In this document: positions 7,522 to 14,809 of the stretch, one piece after another
Numbering within the stretch: the first letter of the stretch is position 1
How the letters are laid out: each line of letters begins with the position of its first letter
The notes under the pieces: generated by a model
Seen by the model: the letters and a program-made list of their open reading frames with translations, nothing else
Database searches by the model: none
Told to the model about the DNA's origin: nothing
Program-made: the position numbers and the translations under genes
NCBI GenBank assembly: GCA_046155505.1
Contig: JBJXFK010000108.1
Coordinates: 1-18,840 of the forward strand
DNA from: JBJXFK01 sp046155505
GTDB taxonomy: Bacteria > Planctomycetota > Phycisphaerae > UBA1845 > Fen-1342
DNA length: 18,840 nucleotides
Direction of reading: 5' to 3'

Positions 7522-8295
7522 ATGGCGGTCGAATTGGTCATCCTCGGCTCAGGCACGTCGCACGGCATTCCGATGATCGGGTGCGACTGCCCGGTTTGCA
7601 CGTCTCGTGACAAACGTGACAAACGCACCCGCTGCTCGGCAGCCTTTCGCATCGGCAAACGCACGATTCTGATCGACACCGCGCCGGAATTGCGCCTGCA
7701 ATGCCTCGCAACTGGCATCAAAACGGTCGACGCGATTCTGTACACGCATCACCACGCCGACCACATCGCCGGCCTCGACGACGTTCGCCGATTCAATTGG
7801 ATCAACAAAGCGCCGATGCACCTGTATGGCTCGACACAGACGCTCGACCGCATCAGACAATCGTTCGCGTATGCGTTTGAGCATGACCCGAACTATCCGT
7901 CGGCCAAGCCCGATTTGCGCACGGTCGAGATTCGCAACCCGTTCAAGTTGTTCGGTCGCACGATCACGCCCATCCCCTACCGGCACGGCCCGACCGAGGT
8001 GCTCGGCTTTCGCATCGGCAACATCGCGTATTGCCCGGATTGCAACAACATTCCCGACAAGTCGCGCAAGCTGCTGCGCGGCCTCGAAGTGCTCGTGCTC
8101 GACGCCCTTCGCCGCACGCCGCACCCGACGCATTTCACGATCGATCAGGCGATCGATGAAGCACGGCGAATTGGAGCGAAGCGGACGTATTTCACGCACA
8201 TCGCGCATGAACTCAAACATGCGGCGACCGAGCGCGATCTGCCGCGCGGCGTGAAGCTGGCGTTTGATGGACTGCGGGTGGAAAGCGAGCGATGA
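7522..8295 (+). CDS. PhnP-like metallo-beta-lactamase-fold phosphodiesterase
   Basis: A 257-residue cytoplasmic hydrolase of the MBL fold, closest in pattern to PhnP (phosphoribosyl 1,2-cyclic phosphate phosphodiesterase). It opens with LGSGTSHGIPMIGCDCPVC, giving Cys21, Cys23 and Cys26, the same positions as the structural-zinc cysteines of E. coli PhnP; a His near 226 (YFTHIAHE) is the likely partner. The catalytic dinuclear site is THHHADH (His76, His78, Asp80, His81), with His155 (PYRHG), Asp173 (CPDC) and a late His. Length matches PhnP (about 252). No phn genes are nearby, so a role in phosphonate degradation is not supported; stand-alone homologues exist in many bacteria and may act on other cyclic phosphates. 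No Shine-Dalgarno precedes the ATG, consistent with coupling to the upstream gene. Confidence 0.88.
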   Translation: MAVELVILGSGTSHGIPMIGCDCPVCTSRDKRDKRTRCSAAFRIGKRTILIDTAPELRLQCLATGIKTVDAILYTHHHADHIAGLDDVRRFNWINKAPMHLYGSTQTLDRIRQSFAYAFEHDPNYPSAKPDLRTVEIRNPFKLFGRTITPIPYRHGPTEVLGFRIGNIAYCPDCNNIPDKSRKLLRGLEVLVLDALRRTPHPTHFTIDQAIDEARRIGAKRTYFTHIAHELKHAATERDLPRGVKLAFDGLRVESER

Positions 8296-8313
8296 ACCGC
8301 CTCGCGCCCCGTC

Positions 8314-9873
8314 CTATCGTCGGCGGACGATCGTCGCGATATGTCGATAGTGCTCGGGCTCGAGCAACGCGGCGGGTGTGTTGAACTCGATCGCGCGATC
8401 AAGATCGACTGCCATCGTTGCAACCAGCACCACACTATAGGCGCGGTCGATCTCGCTCACGCCATCGAGCGGAATGCGATCAAAGAACCGCAGGTGCGTG
8501 CCGGGCATGGACTCCGGTTGTCCCCAATAGAGCAGCTCGACGCACGCATCATTCACCGGCTTGCCGCCCGGGTCGAGCAACACCAGCCACGCCTGCATGA
8601 CCGCACCCGTTTTGCCCGGATCGTAATCATGCACGGTCAGGGCCACGGGGTTGTTCTCGAGCGCAAACCACAGCCCGCCCGCGACCGCCAGCTTGTCCGC
8701 ACCCTCGAAGCGCATCTGAATGTCATACGCCTGCACATTTCCGCCAACGGAATCCAACCAGGTTAGCGTTACGGTCTCGGTACCAACAACGCGGCTCAGC
8801 CCGATTCGATCTTCACCCGGCAGTTCCGGCCCAGGCTCCTGTTGCGAACCGTCGTATGGCGGAACGCCGTAGCGTGTCAATTCCGTCACGTCGCGCCGCC
8901 CAAGAGCAAAGCCGCCCCACCCCGCCAGCAGCGCGAGCGCGACCGCTACCGATGCGCGTAACGTACGCGCCCGTCGCGGCGCAACCTCGTGCATCGCCGC
9001 TGCGAGGGCGCGCTCCATCTCCCGCGCCGTGCGAAATCGTTCCTGCGGATCGCGCGAGCACGCTCGGCTCATCACCGCCCGCACCTCGCGCAGCCCCGGT
9101 GCGCCGGCCGGTCGCAGCTCCGCCGGCCACTCCGGAAATCGCGATGCAGAAAACCCCGTGAGCATTTGATAGAGCACCATACCCGCCGCATAGAGATCAT
9201 CCGGCTCTTGCGATTCCGGCGGAACATACGGCCGCGTTCCGCCGGCCGCCGCAGCAGCAGCAGCGAGCCCGAGGTCGGCCAGCTTGAGTTGTCCGCGAAT
9301 GAACAGCACGTTTGACGGCTTGACGTCACGATGCCGGACACCGCCCGCGTGCAAATGATCGAGTGCGTTCAACAGTTGCCGCGCATACTCAGCGGCGACG
9401 CGCGGCGTGAGTCGCTCCTGCGAGCGCACCAGCGCTTCGAGCGATTGCGGGCGATAGTCATCCGGACGGAACGGCTGCGCGCCGCCCGCATGGTCGGCGG
9501 CATCCATCACGTAGTACACACTGCGGCTGCCGCTCGGGACCATTCCGACGCGATGCACCTCGACAAGATGCGGATGCCCGCTGGCGCGCGTCTGATACGC
9601 CCGCAGGCCCTCCAATTCTCGCAACGCCGTCGCGGATAGTTCGCCCGTCGCCTCGTGTACGTCCAGCGCTCCGTCACGCGACGAGCCGCCCGCCGGGCGG
9701 GCGTGCAGGATCTTCACCGCGCGAAACACGCCCGGCATCATCGTTTCTTCGCCGAGCCACACCACGCCGAATGCGCCCTGCCCGACCGGCTTTATCAGGC
9801 GAATGTCGGGAATTGCCGGCGGCGTCGCGTCTGGATTGTCGTTGCTGCCGAGCTGAAGAGCGTCCTGGGACAT
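8314..9873 (-). CDS. Membrane-anchored Ser/Thr protein kinase
   Basis: A 519-residue Hanks-type kinase. Kinase motifs: glycine loop GQGAFG (31-36), AVK with Lys54, a helix-C glutamate (about Glu86), HRDVKPSN (181-188, catalytic Asp183), DLG (200-202, replacing DFG) and VPPE (217-220). One TM helix (about 306-325) separates it from a roughly 190-residue C-terminal region (beta-rich, no repeats, no PASTA or WD domain recognised) that would lie outside the cytoplasmic membrane and could sense a ligand. The activation segment is short (18 residues from DLG to PPE), contains a run of seven alanines and only one Thr (213). The ATG at 9873 has GAGG 5 nt upstream; the open frame extends 72 codons further, but that part overlaps the zinc-finger gene out of frame. 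Last gene of the sigma-factor operon. Confidence 0.9.
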   Translation of the reverse strand: MSQDALQLGSNDNPDATPPAIPDIRLIKPVGQGAFGVVWLGEETMMPGVFRAVKILHARPAGGSSRDGALDVHEATGELSATALRELEGLRAYQTRASGHPHLVEVHRVGMVPSGSRSVYYVMDAADHAGGAQPFRPDDYRPQSLEALVRSQERLTPRVAAEYARQLLNALDHLHAGGVRHRDVKPSNVLFIRGQLKLADLGLAAAAAAAGGTRPYVPPESQEPDDLYAAGMVLYQMLTGFSASRFPEWPAELRPAGAPGLREVRAVMSRACSRDPQERFRTAREMERALAAAMHEVAPRRARTLRASVAVALALLAGWGGFALGRRDVTELTRYGVPPYDGSQQEPGPELPGEDRIGLSRVVGTETVTLTWLDSVGGNVQAYDIQMRFEGADKLAVAGGLWFALENNPVALTVHDYDPGKTGAVMQAWLVLLDPGGKPVNDACVELLYWGQPESMPGTHLRFFDRIPLDGVSEIDRAYSVVLVATMAVDLDRAIEFNTPAALLEPEHYRHIATIVRRR

Positions 9874-9880
9874 GCGAACC

Positions 9881-10108
9881 TCATGCGCTTGGCGCTGTCG
9901 ACGGTGCGCCGCATGTGTCGCGCTCCAGGAGTCGCTCGATCCCCGCCCGCGACCGATCCAGCTCGGCGATTTCCGCGAGCAGCCGAGCGTTTTCGCGCGC
10001 CTGCTCGACCCGTCTGCGACAGGATTCGCACTTCGCGATGTGGCCGCCGACGACGGGCGCTGCGCCGGCCAGCCGCTCGATCTGCTCATCGCTCAGGCAA
10101 CGCGTCAC
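9881..10108 (-). CDS. Small zinc-finger protein, possible anti-sigma factor
   Basis: A 75-residue protein read from GTG 10108, whose GTG overlaps the TGA of the ECF sigma gene (GTGA), so translation is coupled. Its own TGA lies at the Shine-Dalgarno of the kinase gene, 7 nt before that start. It contains HIAKCESC (His23, Cys27, Cys30), matching the HxxxCxxC zinc anti-sigma signature, followed by a charged helix (31-63) that could form a coiled coil, and no TM segment. It is therefore probably a soluble anti-sigma or adaptor. The frame continues upstream to 10882 antisense-like sequence without credible start, so the GTG is preferred. Without a TM it cannot anchor the sigma factor itself; the adjacent kinase could act as the membrane sensor. 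The function is inferred from motif and position. Confidence 0.75.
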   Translation of the reverse strand: MTRCLSDEQIERLAGAAPVVGGHIAKCESCRRRVEQARENARLLAEIAELDRSRAGIERLLERDTCGAPSTAPSA

Positions 10109-10698
10109 GGCATTTCTCCCGCAGCCGATTCGCCCATGATCTCGCGCAGGCGATTCAACATCCGATACTTCGCCACGTAGATCGCATTCGCCGTGATGCC
10201 GAGCATCTCGGAGACATCGCGCACGGTCCAGCCGCGCCGCGCGTACAGGTCGAACGCCTGAAACGTGTCCACGTCGGCCTCGCGCCGCAGCCGCTCGAGC
10301 GCTTGATTCAAGTTTTCCAGGCGCCATTCCATATCGTAGGCCTCGTCGAGTTGCCGCGATTCGGCTTCCGCCGCGGCGCGGCCGAGCGCTTCGGCGTGTT
10401 TGCTCGCCGTCGCCCGCCGTTGGCGCTGGCGTCGCACGAGGTTCATTAGCACGCCGCGCAGCCAGTCGCGCAGGCGGCCCTTGTCGCGATCGAACGCGCC
10501 GTCGGGATAGCGCTCGACGCACGTCGCGATGGTGTCGGCGACGAGTTCGAGCGCCTCGGCGTCGCTCGCGCCGACGCGTTTCGCGAAGCGGAGCAGCATC
10601 TCCTGATACCGGCGGAGAAACCGCTTCCATGCCTGATCGTTTCCGCGATCGCAGAGCGCATCGAGCAGACTGGTGTGGGTGAGTGATTCGCTGTTCAT
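10105..10698 (-). CDS. ECF-family RNA polymerase sigma factor
   Basis: A 197-residue sigma-70-like factor of the extracytoplasmic function class. Region 2 is at the N-terminal part (SLLDALCDRGNDQAWKRFLRRYQEMLLRFAKRVG, with DWLRGVLMNLVRR for region 2.3-2.4). Region 4 with its helix-turn-helix is WTVRDVSEMLGITANAIYVAKYRMLNRLREI. The opening phrase THTSLLDALCDRGNDQAW is typical of planctomycete ECF factors, which are often paired with protein kinases. The ATG at 10698 is preferred to GTG 10710; neither has a strong Shine-Dalgarno. The stop overlaps the zinc-finger gene by 4 nt. Target promoters are unknown; the divergent secreted-protein gene at 11333 is the nearest candidate. Confidence 0.92.
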   Translation of the reverse strand: MNSESLTHTSLLDALCDRGNDQAWKRFLRRYQEMLLRFAKRVGASDAEALELVADTIATCVERYPDGAFDRDKGRLRDWLRGVLMNLVRRQRQRRATASKHAEALGRAAAEAESRQLDEAYDMEWRLENLNQALERLRREADVDTFQAFDLYARRGWTVRDVSEMLGITANAIYVAKYRMLNRLREIMGESAAGEMP

Positions 10699-10744
10699 GT
10701 CTCGTGGCACCTGCGATGCCCCTGAGCGGTCCGTTGAAGCTATA

Positions 10745-10820
10745 GCGATCGGGCCTCCGTGCCCGACGGAGTGCGCGCGAAGTCCGCGCGCACCCCGTCG
10801 GCATCGGAGGGGCCGATCGC
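10745..10820. repeat. GC-rich hairpin 1 (TCGGGCC family)
   Basis: A near-perfect inverted repeat with 35/36-nt arms (10745-10779 and 10785-10820) and a 5-nt loop AAGTC. It starts GCGATCGGGCCTCCGTGCCC and ends GGGGCCGATCGC. It begins about 47 bp upstream of the sigma-factor start codon, on its transcribed side. It shares TCGGGCC-CCG-GCCCGACGG with hairpin 2. Confidence 0.8.
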
Positions 10821-10973
10821 CGCCGTTCCCGTCTCAGCGGGTCGCCGGCGGCTCTCCGCGGTCCGCCCAGCAGCGACCGCATGTAATCTATTCAACGCAC
10901 GCCGCCGAATCTTACGCGGAATTTGTAAGAATCGAGCCGCGAACTGGAAGACTGGTAGATCAGCGGGTCCGTA

Positions 10974-11022
10974 GCGTTCGGGCCGCCGCGCCCGACGGCG
11001 CGCGCGCATCGGCCGCGAACGC
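10974..11022. repeat. GC-rich hairpin 2 (TCGGGCC family)
   Basis: GCGTTCG (10974-10980) pairs perfectly with CGAACGC (11016-11022); a further GGCC/GGCC pairing follows a one-base bulge. The left half aligns with the left arm of hairpin 1 over about 35 bp with few differences (AGCG-TCGGGCC-CCG-GCCCGACGG), so both derive from one repeat family. Confidence 0.7.
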
Positions 11023-11237
11023 CGCTTTGGCTCAGAAATGCAAGTTGGTACGCACTTTTCTCGCCGAAGGCCCTTTGGATGTGGAGCGCATGCAGTAACT
11101 CTCCGCCGCCGCTCAGAGCTAATCGCGTCGCTGCGGGGGACGAATGAACGTTTTGAGTACCACGCAGCCAGCGATTCCGTCGGCACTCGTTCGTGTCGCG
11201 CCGGCTCGTGAGACGAGTCAGAGAAAGCAGTCAAGCC

Positions 11238-11268
11238 ATCGGGCCGCCGGTGCCCGTCGGCCCGATGA
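11238..11268. repeat. GC-rich hairpin 3 (TCGGGCC family)
   Basis: CATCGGGCCG... pairs with CGGCCCGATG (11259-11268) as a perfect 10-bp stem around an 11-nt loop; the sequence TCGGGCCGCCGGTGCCCG is a shortened member of the same family. It lies 65 bp before the chosen start of the LamG gene, in its likely 5' leader. Confidence 0.7.
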
Positions 11269-11332
11269 GAACGACCATAAGGAATTGCGACGGGCAGTTC
11301 CATCTTGTTCAACCTGCACAAGGACACCGAAG

Positions 11333-14300
11333 ATGCGTACAGTGTTTCACCCACGACGAGCTGACTCTTTGCCGCAGTACAAGTGTGCGTACGTCATGGC
11401 GATCATCGTCACGGCGTTCCTCGGACACTGCGAATCGATAGCCCAGCCATGCGCAACACCACCGAGTGGGCTTGTCAGTTGGTGGCCGATGGACGAACTG
11501 GATGGGAGCTCGATCAGGGACATCGTCGGTTCGAACGCAGGCAGCGTTTCCAACGGCGGGATGTTCGGTCCCGGATTTGTCGCAAACGCACTCTCGTTCG
11601 ACGGCGTCGACGATTACGCCGTTGTTCCGGACAGCCCCAGCCTTCGCATCACGAATGAACTCACTATCCAGGTTTGGGTCAAGATGCATGCGTTCAGCGA
11701 CATCTCCGGCTACGCAACCGGACTTGTGCATAAGGACTCGCAGGCGAGCGGGGATCGTTCGTACTCGCTTGCCGTCAGCCCGGACGGGTTTGTCGACTTC
11801 TTTGTTTGCGGAGACGGTACGGACTCGACCGGCGCACGTCAACGTTCAGCCGTTCAGCTCAGGCTTGGCGAGTTCGAGCACATTGCCTGCGTGTACAAAG
11901 GTGGCGCGGAGCCGACGTTGAGTGTCTATGTCAACGGTGTACTCCTGCACGGGGAGCATTACTACGCTTCCGGGAGTATTCCGGCGTCAATCCACGCCGG
12001 AACGCAGCCCGTGTTCTTCGGCGGATATGTCGCGGGTTTTCATCCCTACCCGAAACCTCTCAGCGGCGAGATCGATGAGGTGGCCATTTTCAGCGGAGCA
12101 CTCGGCGCGGAGGAGATAGTCGGCGCGTTTGCGGCGGGAAATGCCGGAATGTGCAAGTCGTTCGATTCCGACGGAGACAGCGTTTCGGATGCCAGTGACA
12201 ATTGCCCGAACCTCGCCAATTCGGATCAAGCCGACACTAACAGCGACGGTATCGGCGACGCATGCGATTGCAACGGAAACGGCGAGATCGATGCTGGCGA
12301 ACTTTCACCCGCATTGAGCGCGCCGAATGGGCTGACCCTTTGGCTGCGTGCGGATTCGCTCACAACCGTCAGTAGCGGGTCTACCGTGGCTGCGTGGGCT
12401 GACGATTCGAATTCCGCAATCGCGCTCAACTCGGAAAACGAGGATAATCAGCCGACGCTGTACGCGTCTGTACTCAACGGCCGACCTGTCGTTCGATTTG
12501 ATGGCGACGATTTCCTCCGAAGTACCCCGCTGCCGCTTAGTTCACTGACCGGATCAGACGAAGTCTCGGTGTTCGTCGTCGCCGCCCCGACGCTCGACGG
12601 AGACTGTCGCTCGATTTTCGGGTGGGTGCATGAGAACGAGCGATTCCTCATTCACGAAGTCTGCGAATGCGGGCTCCATTTTCAGCACGGTGACCCCAGC
12701 ATCGGTGGGCAGGTCACATGGACACGACCCGTACCTTGGGTCGGTTCGTTTCATGTGATGCGGTTGGTTCGAGATGGGATAGTCGCAGAAGCAAGTGTCG
12801 ACGGCGAGGTTCTTTCCTATTCGTGCATCGAGGATTATCCGCCGCTGTTTTCAACGCTTCCCGACATCAGCGCGCACGCGCCGTTTGAAGTAGGGGTGGA
12901 CGTCTTCGGAAATTACTTCTTTGGTGACCTTGCCGAGCTGCTCGTCTTTGACCGCGCGCTCACAGAATCAGAGCGCAACCATGTGGAAGGATACCTGTGC
13001 GCGAAATATGGACTGCCCGCCGGTTGCACGCCGGGCACGCCGTCCAACGATTGCGACGGTAATGGTGTGCTCGACGAATGCGAAATCGCGCAGGGGGCGG
13101 CCGACGTGAATCATGACGGCATCCTCGACAGTTGCCAGCCGAACCTGGACTCGGATGGCGACGGAACCCCGGATACGTCAGACAACTGCATCACCACGCC
13201 GAACGCTGATCAGACGGACACCGATACCGACGGAATCGGCGATGCGTGCGACAACCGACCGCCGACCGCCGACGCTGGCCCCGACCAGACGGCGATCGAG
13301 GGATCGTACGTCCACCTCGACGGCTCCTCGAGTTTCGACCCGGAAGACGATCCAATCACGTTCGCGTGGGTGCAAGTGGCAGGTACGCCCGTAACGCTTG
13401 ATTACCCGGATGCGGCAATGCCGACTTTTCTCGCGCCGCTCGTACCGATCGGTGGCGAAACGCTCAGCTTCCAATTGACCGTCAGCGATGGCGAGTGCGG
13501 AACCAGTCCGGATGTCGTGAACATAACCGTTACAAATATCAACCATGCACCCGTCGCGATCGCCGATGGTCCGATCGCCGTTGCCGAAGGTGGTCTCGCG
13601 ACCCTCGACGGTTCGCACAGCTACGACACGGATGACGACCCTCTGTTCTATTCTTGGTCGCAGTCGTCAGGGCCACCGGTCGAACTTGACCTATCCGATC
13701 CGGTTCGGCCACGGTTCGTCGCACCGTTCGTGGGTCCGTCAGGCACGGTGGTGATTTTTCAACTGACGGTAACTGACACGCTCGAATTTGCCGTTGCAGA
13801 TGTCGCCGTGCTGGTCGAAAATGAGAATCAGCCGCCGAACGCTAACGCCGGGCCGAACATCACGACCGTCGAGGCGGCAACAGTCACACTGGATGCGAGT
13901 GCGAGCAGCGACCCTGATGGGGATATGCTGTCCTTTCAGTGGCTGCAGCTGACTGGTCCCGTAGTCCTACTCTCCGACGCCAATTCCGCTGCGCCGACTT
14001 TCGTAGCCCCGGCGGTTGGCTCAAGCGGTGCGGCTGTGACGTTTCGACTTACCGTTGACGACGCCTTCGGGGGCTCTGCAACTGACGAGGTGGTAATGAC
14101 CATTCAAGACCAAAACGCACCGCCCGATTGCAGCCTGGCGCGTCCAAGCGCCGCGGAACTCTGGCCGCCGAATCACAAGTTGGTTCCGATTTCCATCCTG
14201 GGAGTCACCGACAGCGATAACGAACTGGTCACAATCTCGGTTGTCAGCGTGACGCAGGATGAGCCGCTAAACGGGCTTGGTGATGGCGACACCGCGCCCG

Positions 14301-14509
14301 ACGCTGTGATTCAAGGGGCGACGGTTCTGCTCCGCGCAGAACGCTCCGGTGCCGGAAACGGACGCGTGTACTTCGTTTCGTTTCGAGCAACGGACGAGTT
14401 CGGTGGCGAATGCTCCGGGCATGTCAAGATTTGCGTTCCTCACTCGAAGGGACGAAACGCCCAGCCTGCGATCGACGATGGCCAGAGCTTTAACTCACTT
14501 GCCGAATGA
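11333..14509 (+). CDS. Secreted LamG / TSP3 / PKD multidomain protein
   Basis: A 1058-residue exported protein with a probable Sec signal peptide (basic start MRTVFHPRR, hydrophobic core VMAIIVTAFLG, cleavage near ESIA-Q). Domains in order: LamG-like lectin fold (about 46-265); thrombospondin-3 calcium repeats DSDGDSVSDASDNCPN / NSDGIGDACD (278-320); a second concanavalin-like domain of the LTLWLRAD...PVVRFDGDDFL type (332-560); CDGNGVLDECE and a second TSP3 pair (573-640); three PKD/cadherin-like beta domains each with ADAGP...LDGSSSFDPEDDPI-type motifs (643-735, 738-829, 835-925); and a terminal domain with LWPPNHKLVPI (943-953). These suggest a calcium-stabilised adhesin or glycan-binding surface protein; no catalytic motif is seen. 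ATG 11333 has AAGGA 8 nt upstream and creates the signal peptide; the upstream open extension to 11144 crosses hairpin 3 and is rejected. It is divergent from the ECF operon. Confidence 0.85.
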   Translation: MRTVFHPRRADSLPQYKCAYVMAIIVTAFLGHCESIAQPCATPPSGLVSWWPMDELDGSSIRDIVGSNAGSVSNGGMFGPGFVANALSFDGVDDYAVVPDSPSLRITNELTIQVWVKMHAFSDISGYATGLVHKDSQASGDRSYSLAVSPDGFVDFFVCGDGTDSTGARQRSAVQLRLGEFEHIACVYKGGAEPTLSVYVNGVLLHGEHYYASGSIPASIHAGTQPVFFGGYVAGFHPYPKPLSGEIDEVAIFSGALGAEEIVGAFAAGNAGMCKSFDSDGDSVSDASDNCPNLANSDQADTNSDGIGDACDCNGNGEIDAGELSPALSAPNGLTLWLRADSLTTVSSGSTVAAWADDSNSAIALNSENEDNQPTLYASVLNGRPVVRFDGDDFLRSTPLPLSSLTGSDEVSVFVVAAPTLDGDCRSIFGWVHENERFLIHEVCECGLHFQHGDPSIGGQVTWTRPVPWVGSFHVMRLVRDGIVAEASVDGEVLSYSCIEDYPPLFSTLPDISAHAPFEVGVDVFGNYFFGDLAELLVFDRALTESERNHVEGYLCAKYGLPAGCTPGTPSNDCDGNGVLDECEIAQGAADVNHDGILDSCQPNLDSDGDGTPDTSDNCITTPNADQTDTDTDGIGDACDNRPPTADAGPDQTAIEGSYVHLDGSSSFDPEDDPITFAWVQVAGTPVTLDYPDAAMPTFLAPLVPIGGETLSFQLTVSDGECGTSPDVVNITVTNINHAPVAIADGPIAVAEGGLATLDGSHSYDTDDDPLFYSWSQSSGPPVELDLSDPVRPRFVAPFVGPSGTVVIFQLTVTDTLEFAVADVAVLVENENQPPNANAGPNITTVEAATVTLDASASSDPDGDMLSFQWLQLTGPVVLLSDANSAAPTFVAPAVGSSGAAVTFRLTVDDAFGGSATDEVVMTIQDQNAPPDCSLARPSAAELWPPNHKLVPISILGVTDSDNELVTISVVSVTQDEPLNGLGDGDTAPDAVIQGATVLLRAERSGAGNGRVYFVSFRATDEFGGECSGHVKICVPHSKGRNAQPAIDDGQSFNSLAE

Positions 14510-14631
14510 GGAATGCAGCCGCGCAGAATCGTCACGACGTTCAGCGTCACACGATTGTCGCCGCTGAGCTCAGTAATCGCATCGTCTGCCGGCGCGCTGA
14601 TGCAATTGCCAAAGGTGTTTCACCGGAATGA

Positions 14632-14736
14632 ATCGTGATTGAGCTCGCACTGCCCGTCGCGATCAGCGGCGACGGCGCAGTCGATCTCACCGACCTGGCG
14701 CTTGTGCTTCGCAACTTCGGCCTGACCTGCAATTGA
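14632..14736 (+). pseudogene. Dockerin-like C-terminal remnant
   Basis: The frame ending at TGA 14734-14736 encodes ISGDGAVDLTDLALVLRNFG and then LTCN. This is very close to the dockerin/EF-hand-like tails (DLDGDGDVDLTDLALLLxNFG) that end many secreted planctomycete proteins. Upstream the frame is closed by a stop at 14629-14631, leaving at most 34 codons and no Shine-Dalgarno. It is in a different frame from the LamG protein, whose stop is 125 nt before the conserved part. It is best read as the decayed end of a secreted-protein gene, possibly of the LamG gene itself. Confidence 0.6.
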
Positions 14737-14760
14737 GTCACACATCGAGAGCGGCCAACA

Positions 14761-14781
14761 CGCGCGGCGATTCGCCGCGCG
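14761..14781. promoter_or_regulatory. Strong hairpin before fibre gene
   Basis: CGCGCGGCG (14761-14769) and CGCCGCGCG (14773-14781) form a perfect 9-bp GC stem with a 3-nt loop, ending 16 nt before the AAGGAG ribosome-binding site (14798-14803). It could stabilise the leader of the fibre-gene mRNA or end an upstream transcript; there is no T-tract. Confidence 0.45.
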
Positions 14782-14809
14782 GCGGCCCATTCAAGAGAAG
14801 GAGCCTCTC

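Larger units (their letters stand above)
10699..11332. other. 634-bp divergent spacer with three hairpins
   Basis: Between the ECF operon and the LamG gene no credible coding region is seen; the open frames of 60-140 codons here are compositional. It holds three related GC hairpins (listed separately) and a smaller inverted repeat TCTTAC (10910-10915) / GTAAGA (10925-10930). Promoters for both divergent transcripts should lie here, but no consensus sigma-70 pair stands out. Confidence 0.6.

Noticed and set aside
7603..7628. Short direct repeat CGTGACAAA in the PhnP-like gene
   Set aside because: It only duplicates the codons for RDK in a variable loop; no broader structure.
9874..10089. 72-codon N-terminal extension of the kinase
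   Set aside because: Ser/Arg-rich sequence overlapping the zinc-finger gene out of frame; the ATG at 9873 has its own GAGG.
10109..10882. N-terminal part of a 333-codon minus frame leading into the zinc-finger gene
   Set aside because: Overlaps the ECF sigma gene in another frame and is Arg-rich low-complexity; the GTG at 10108 gives a compact, coupled gene.
11144..11332. 63-codon N-terminal extension of the LamG protein
   Set aside because: It crosses hairpin 3, lacks signal-peptide features and would bury the real signal sequence; ATG 11333 has a good ribosome-binding site.
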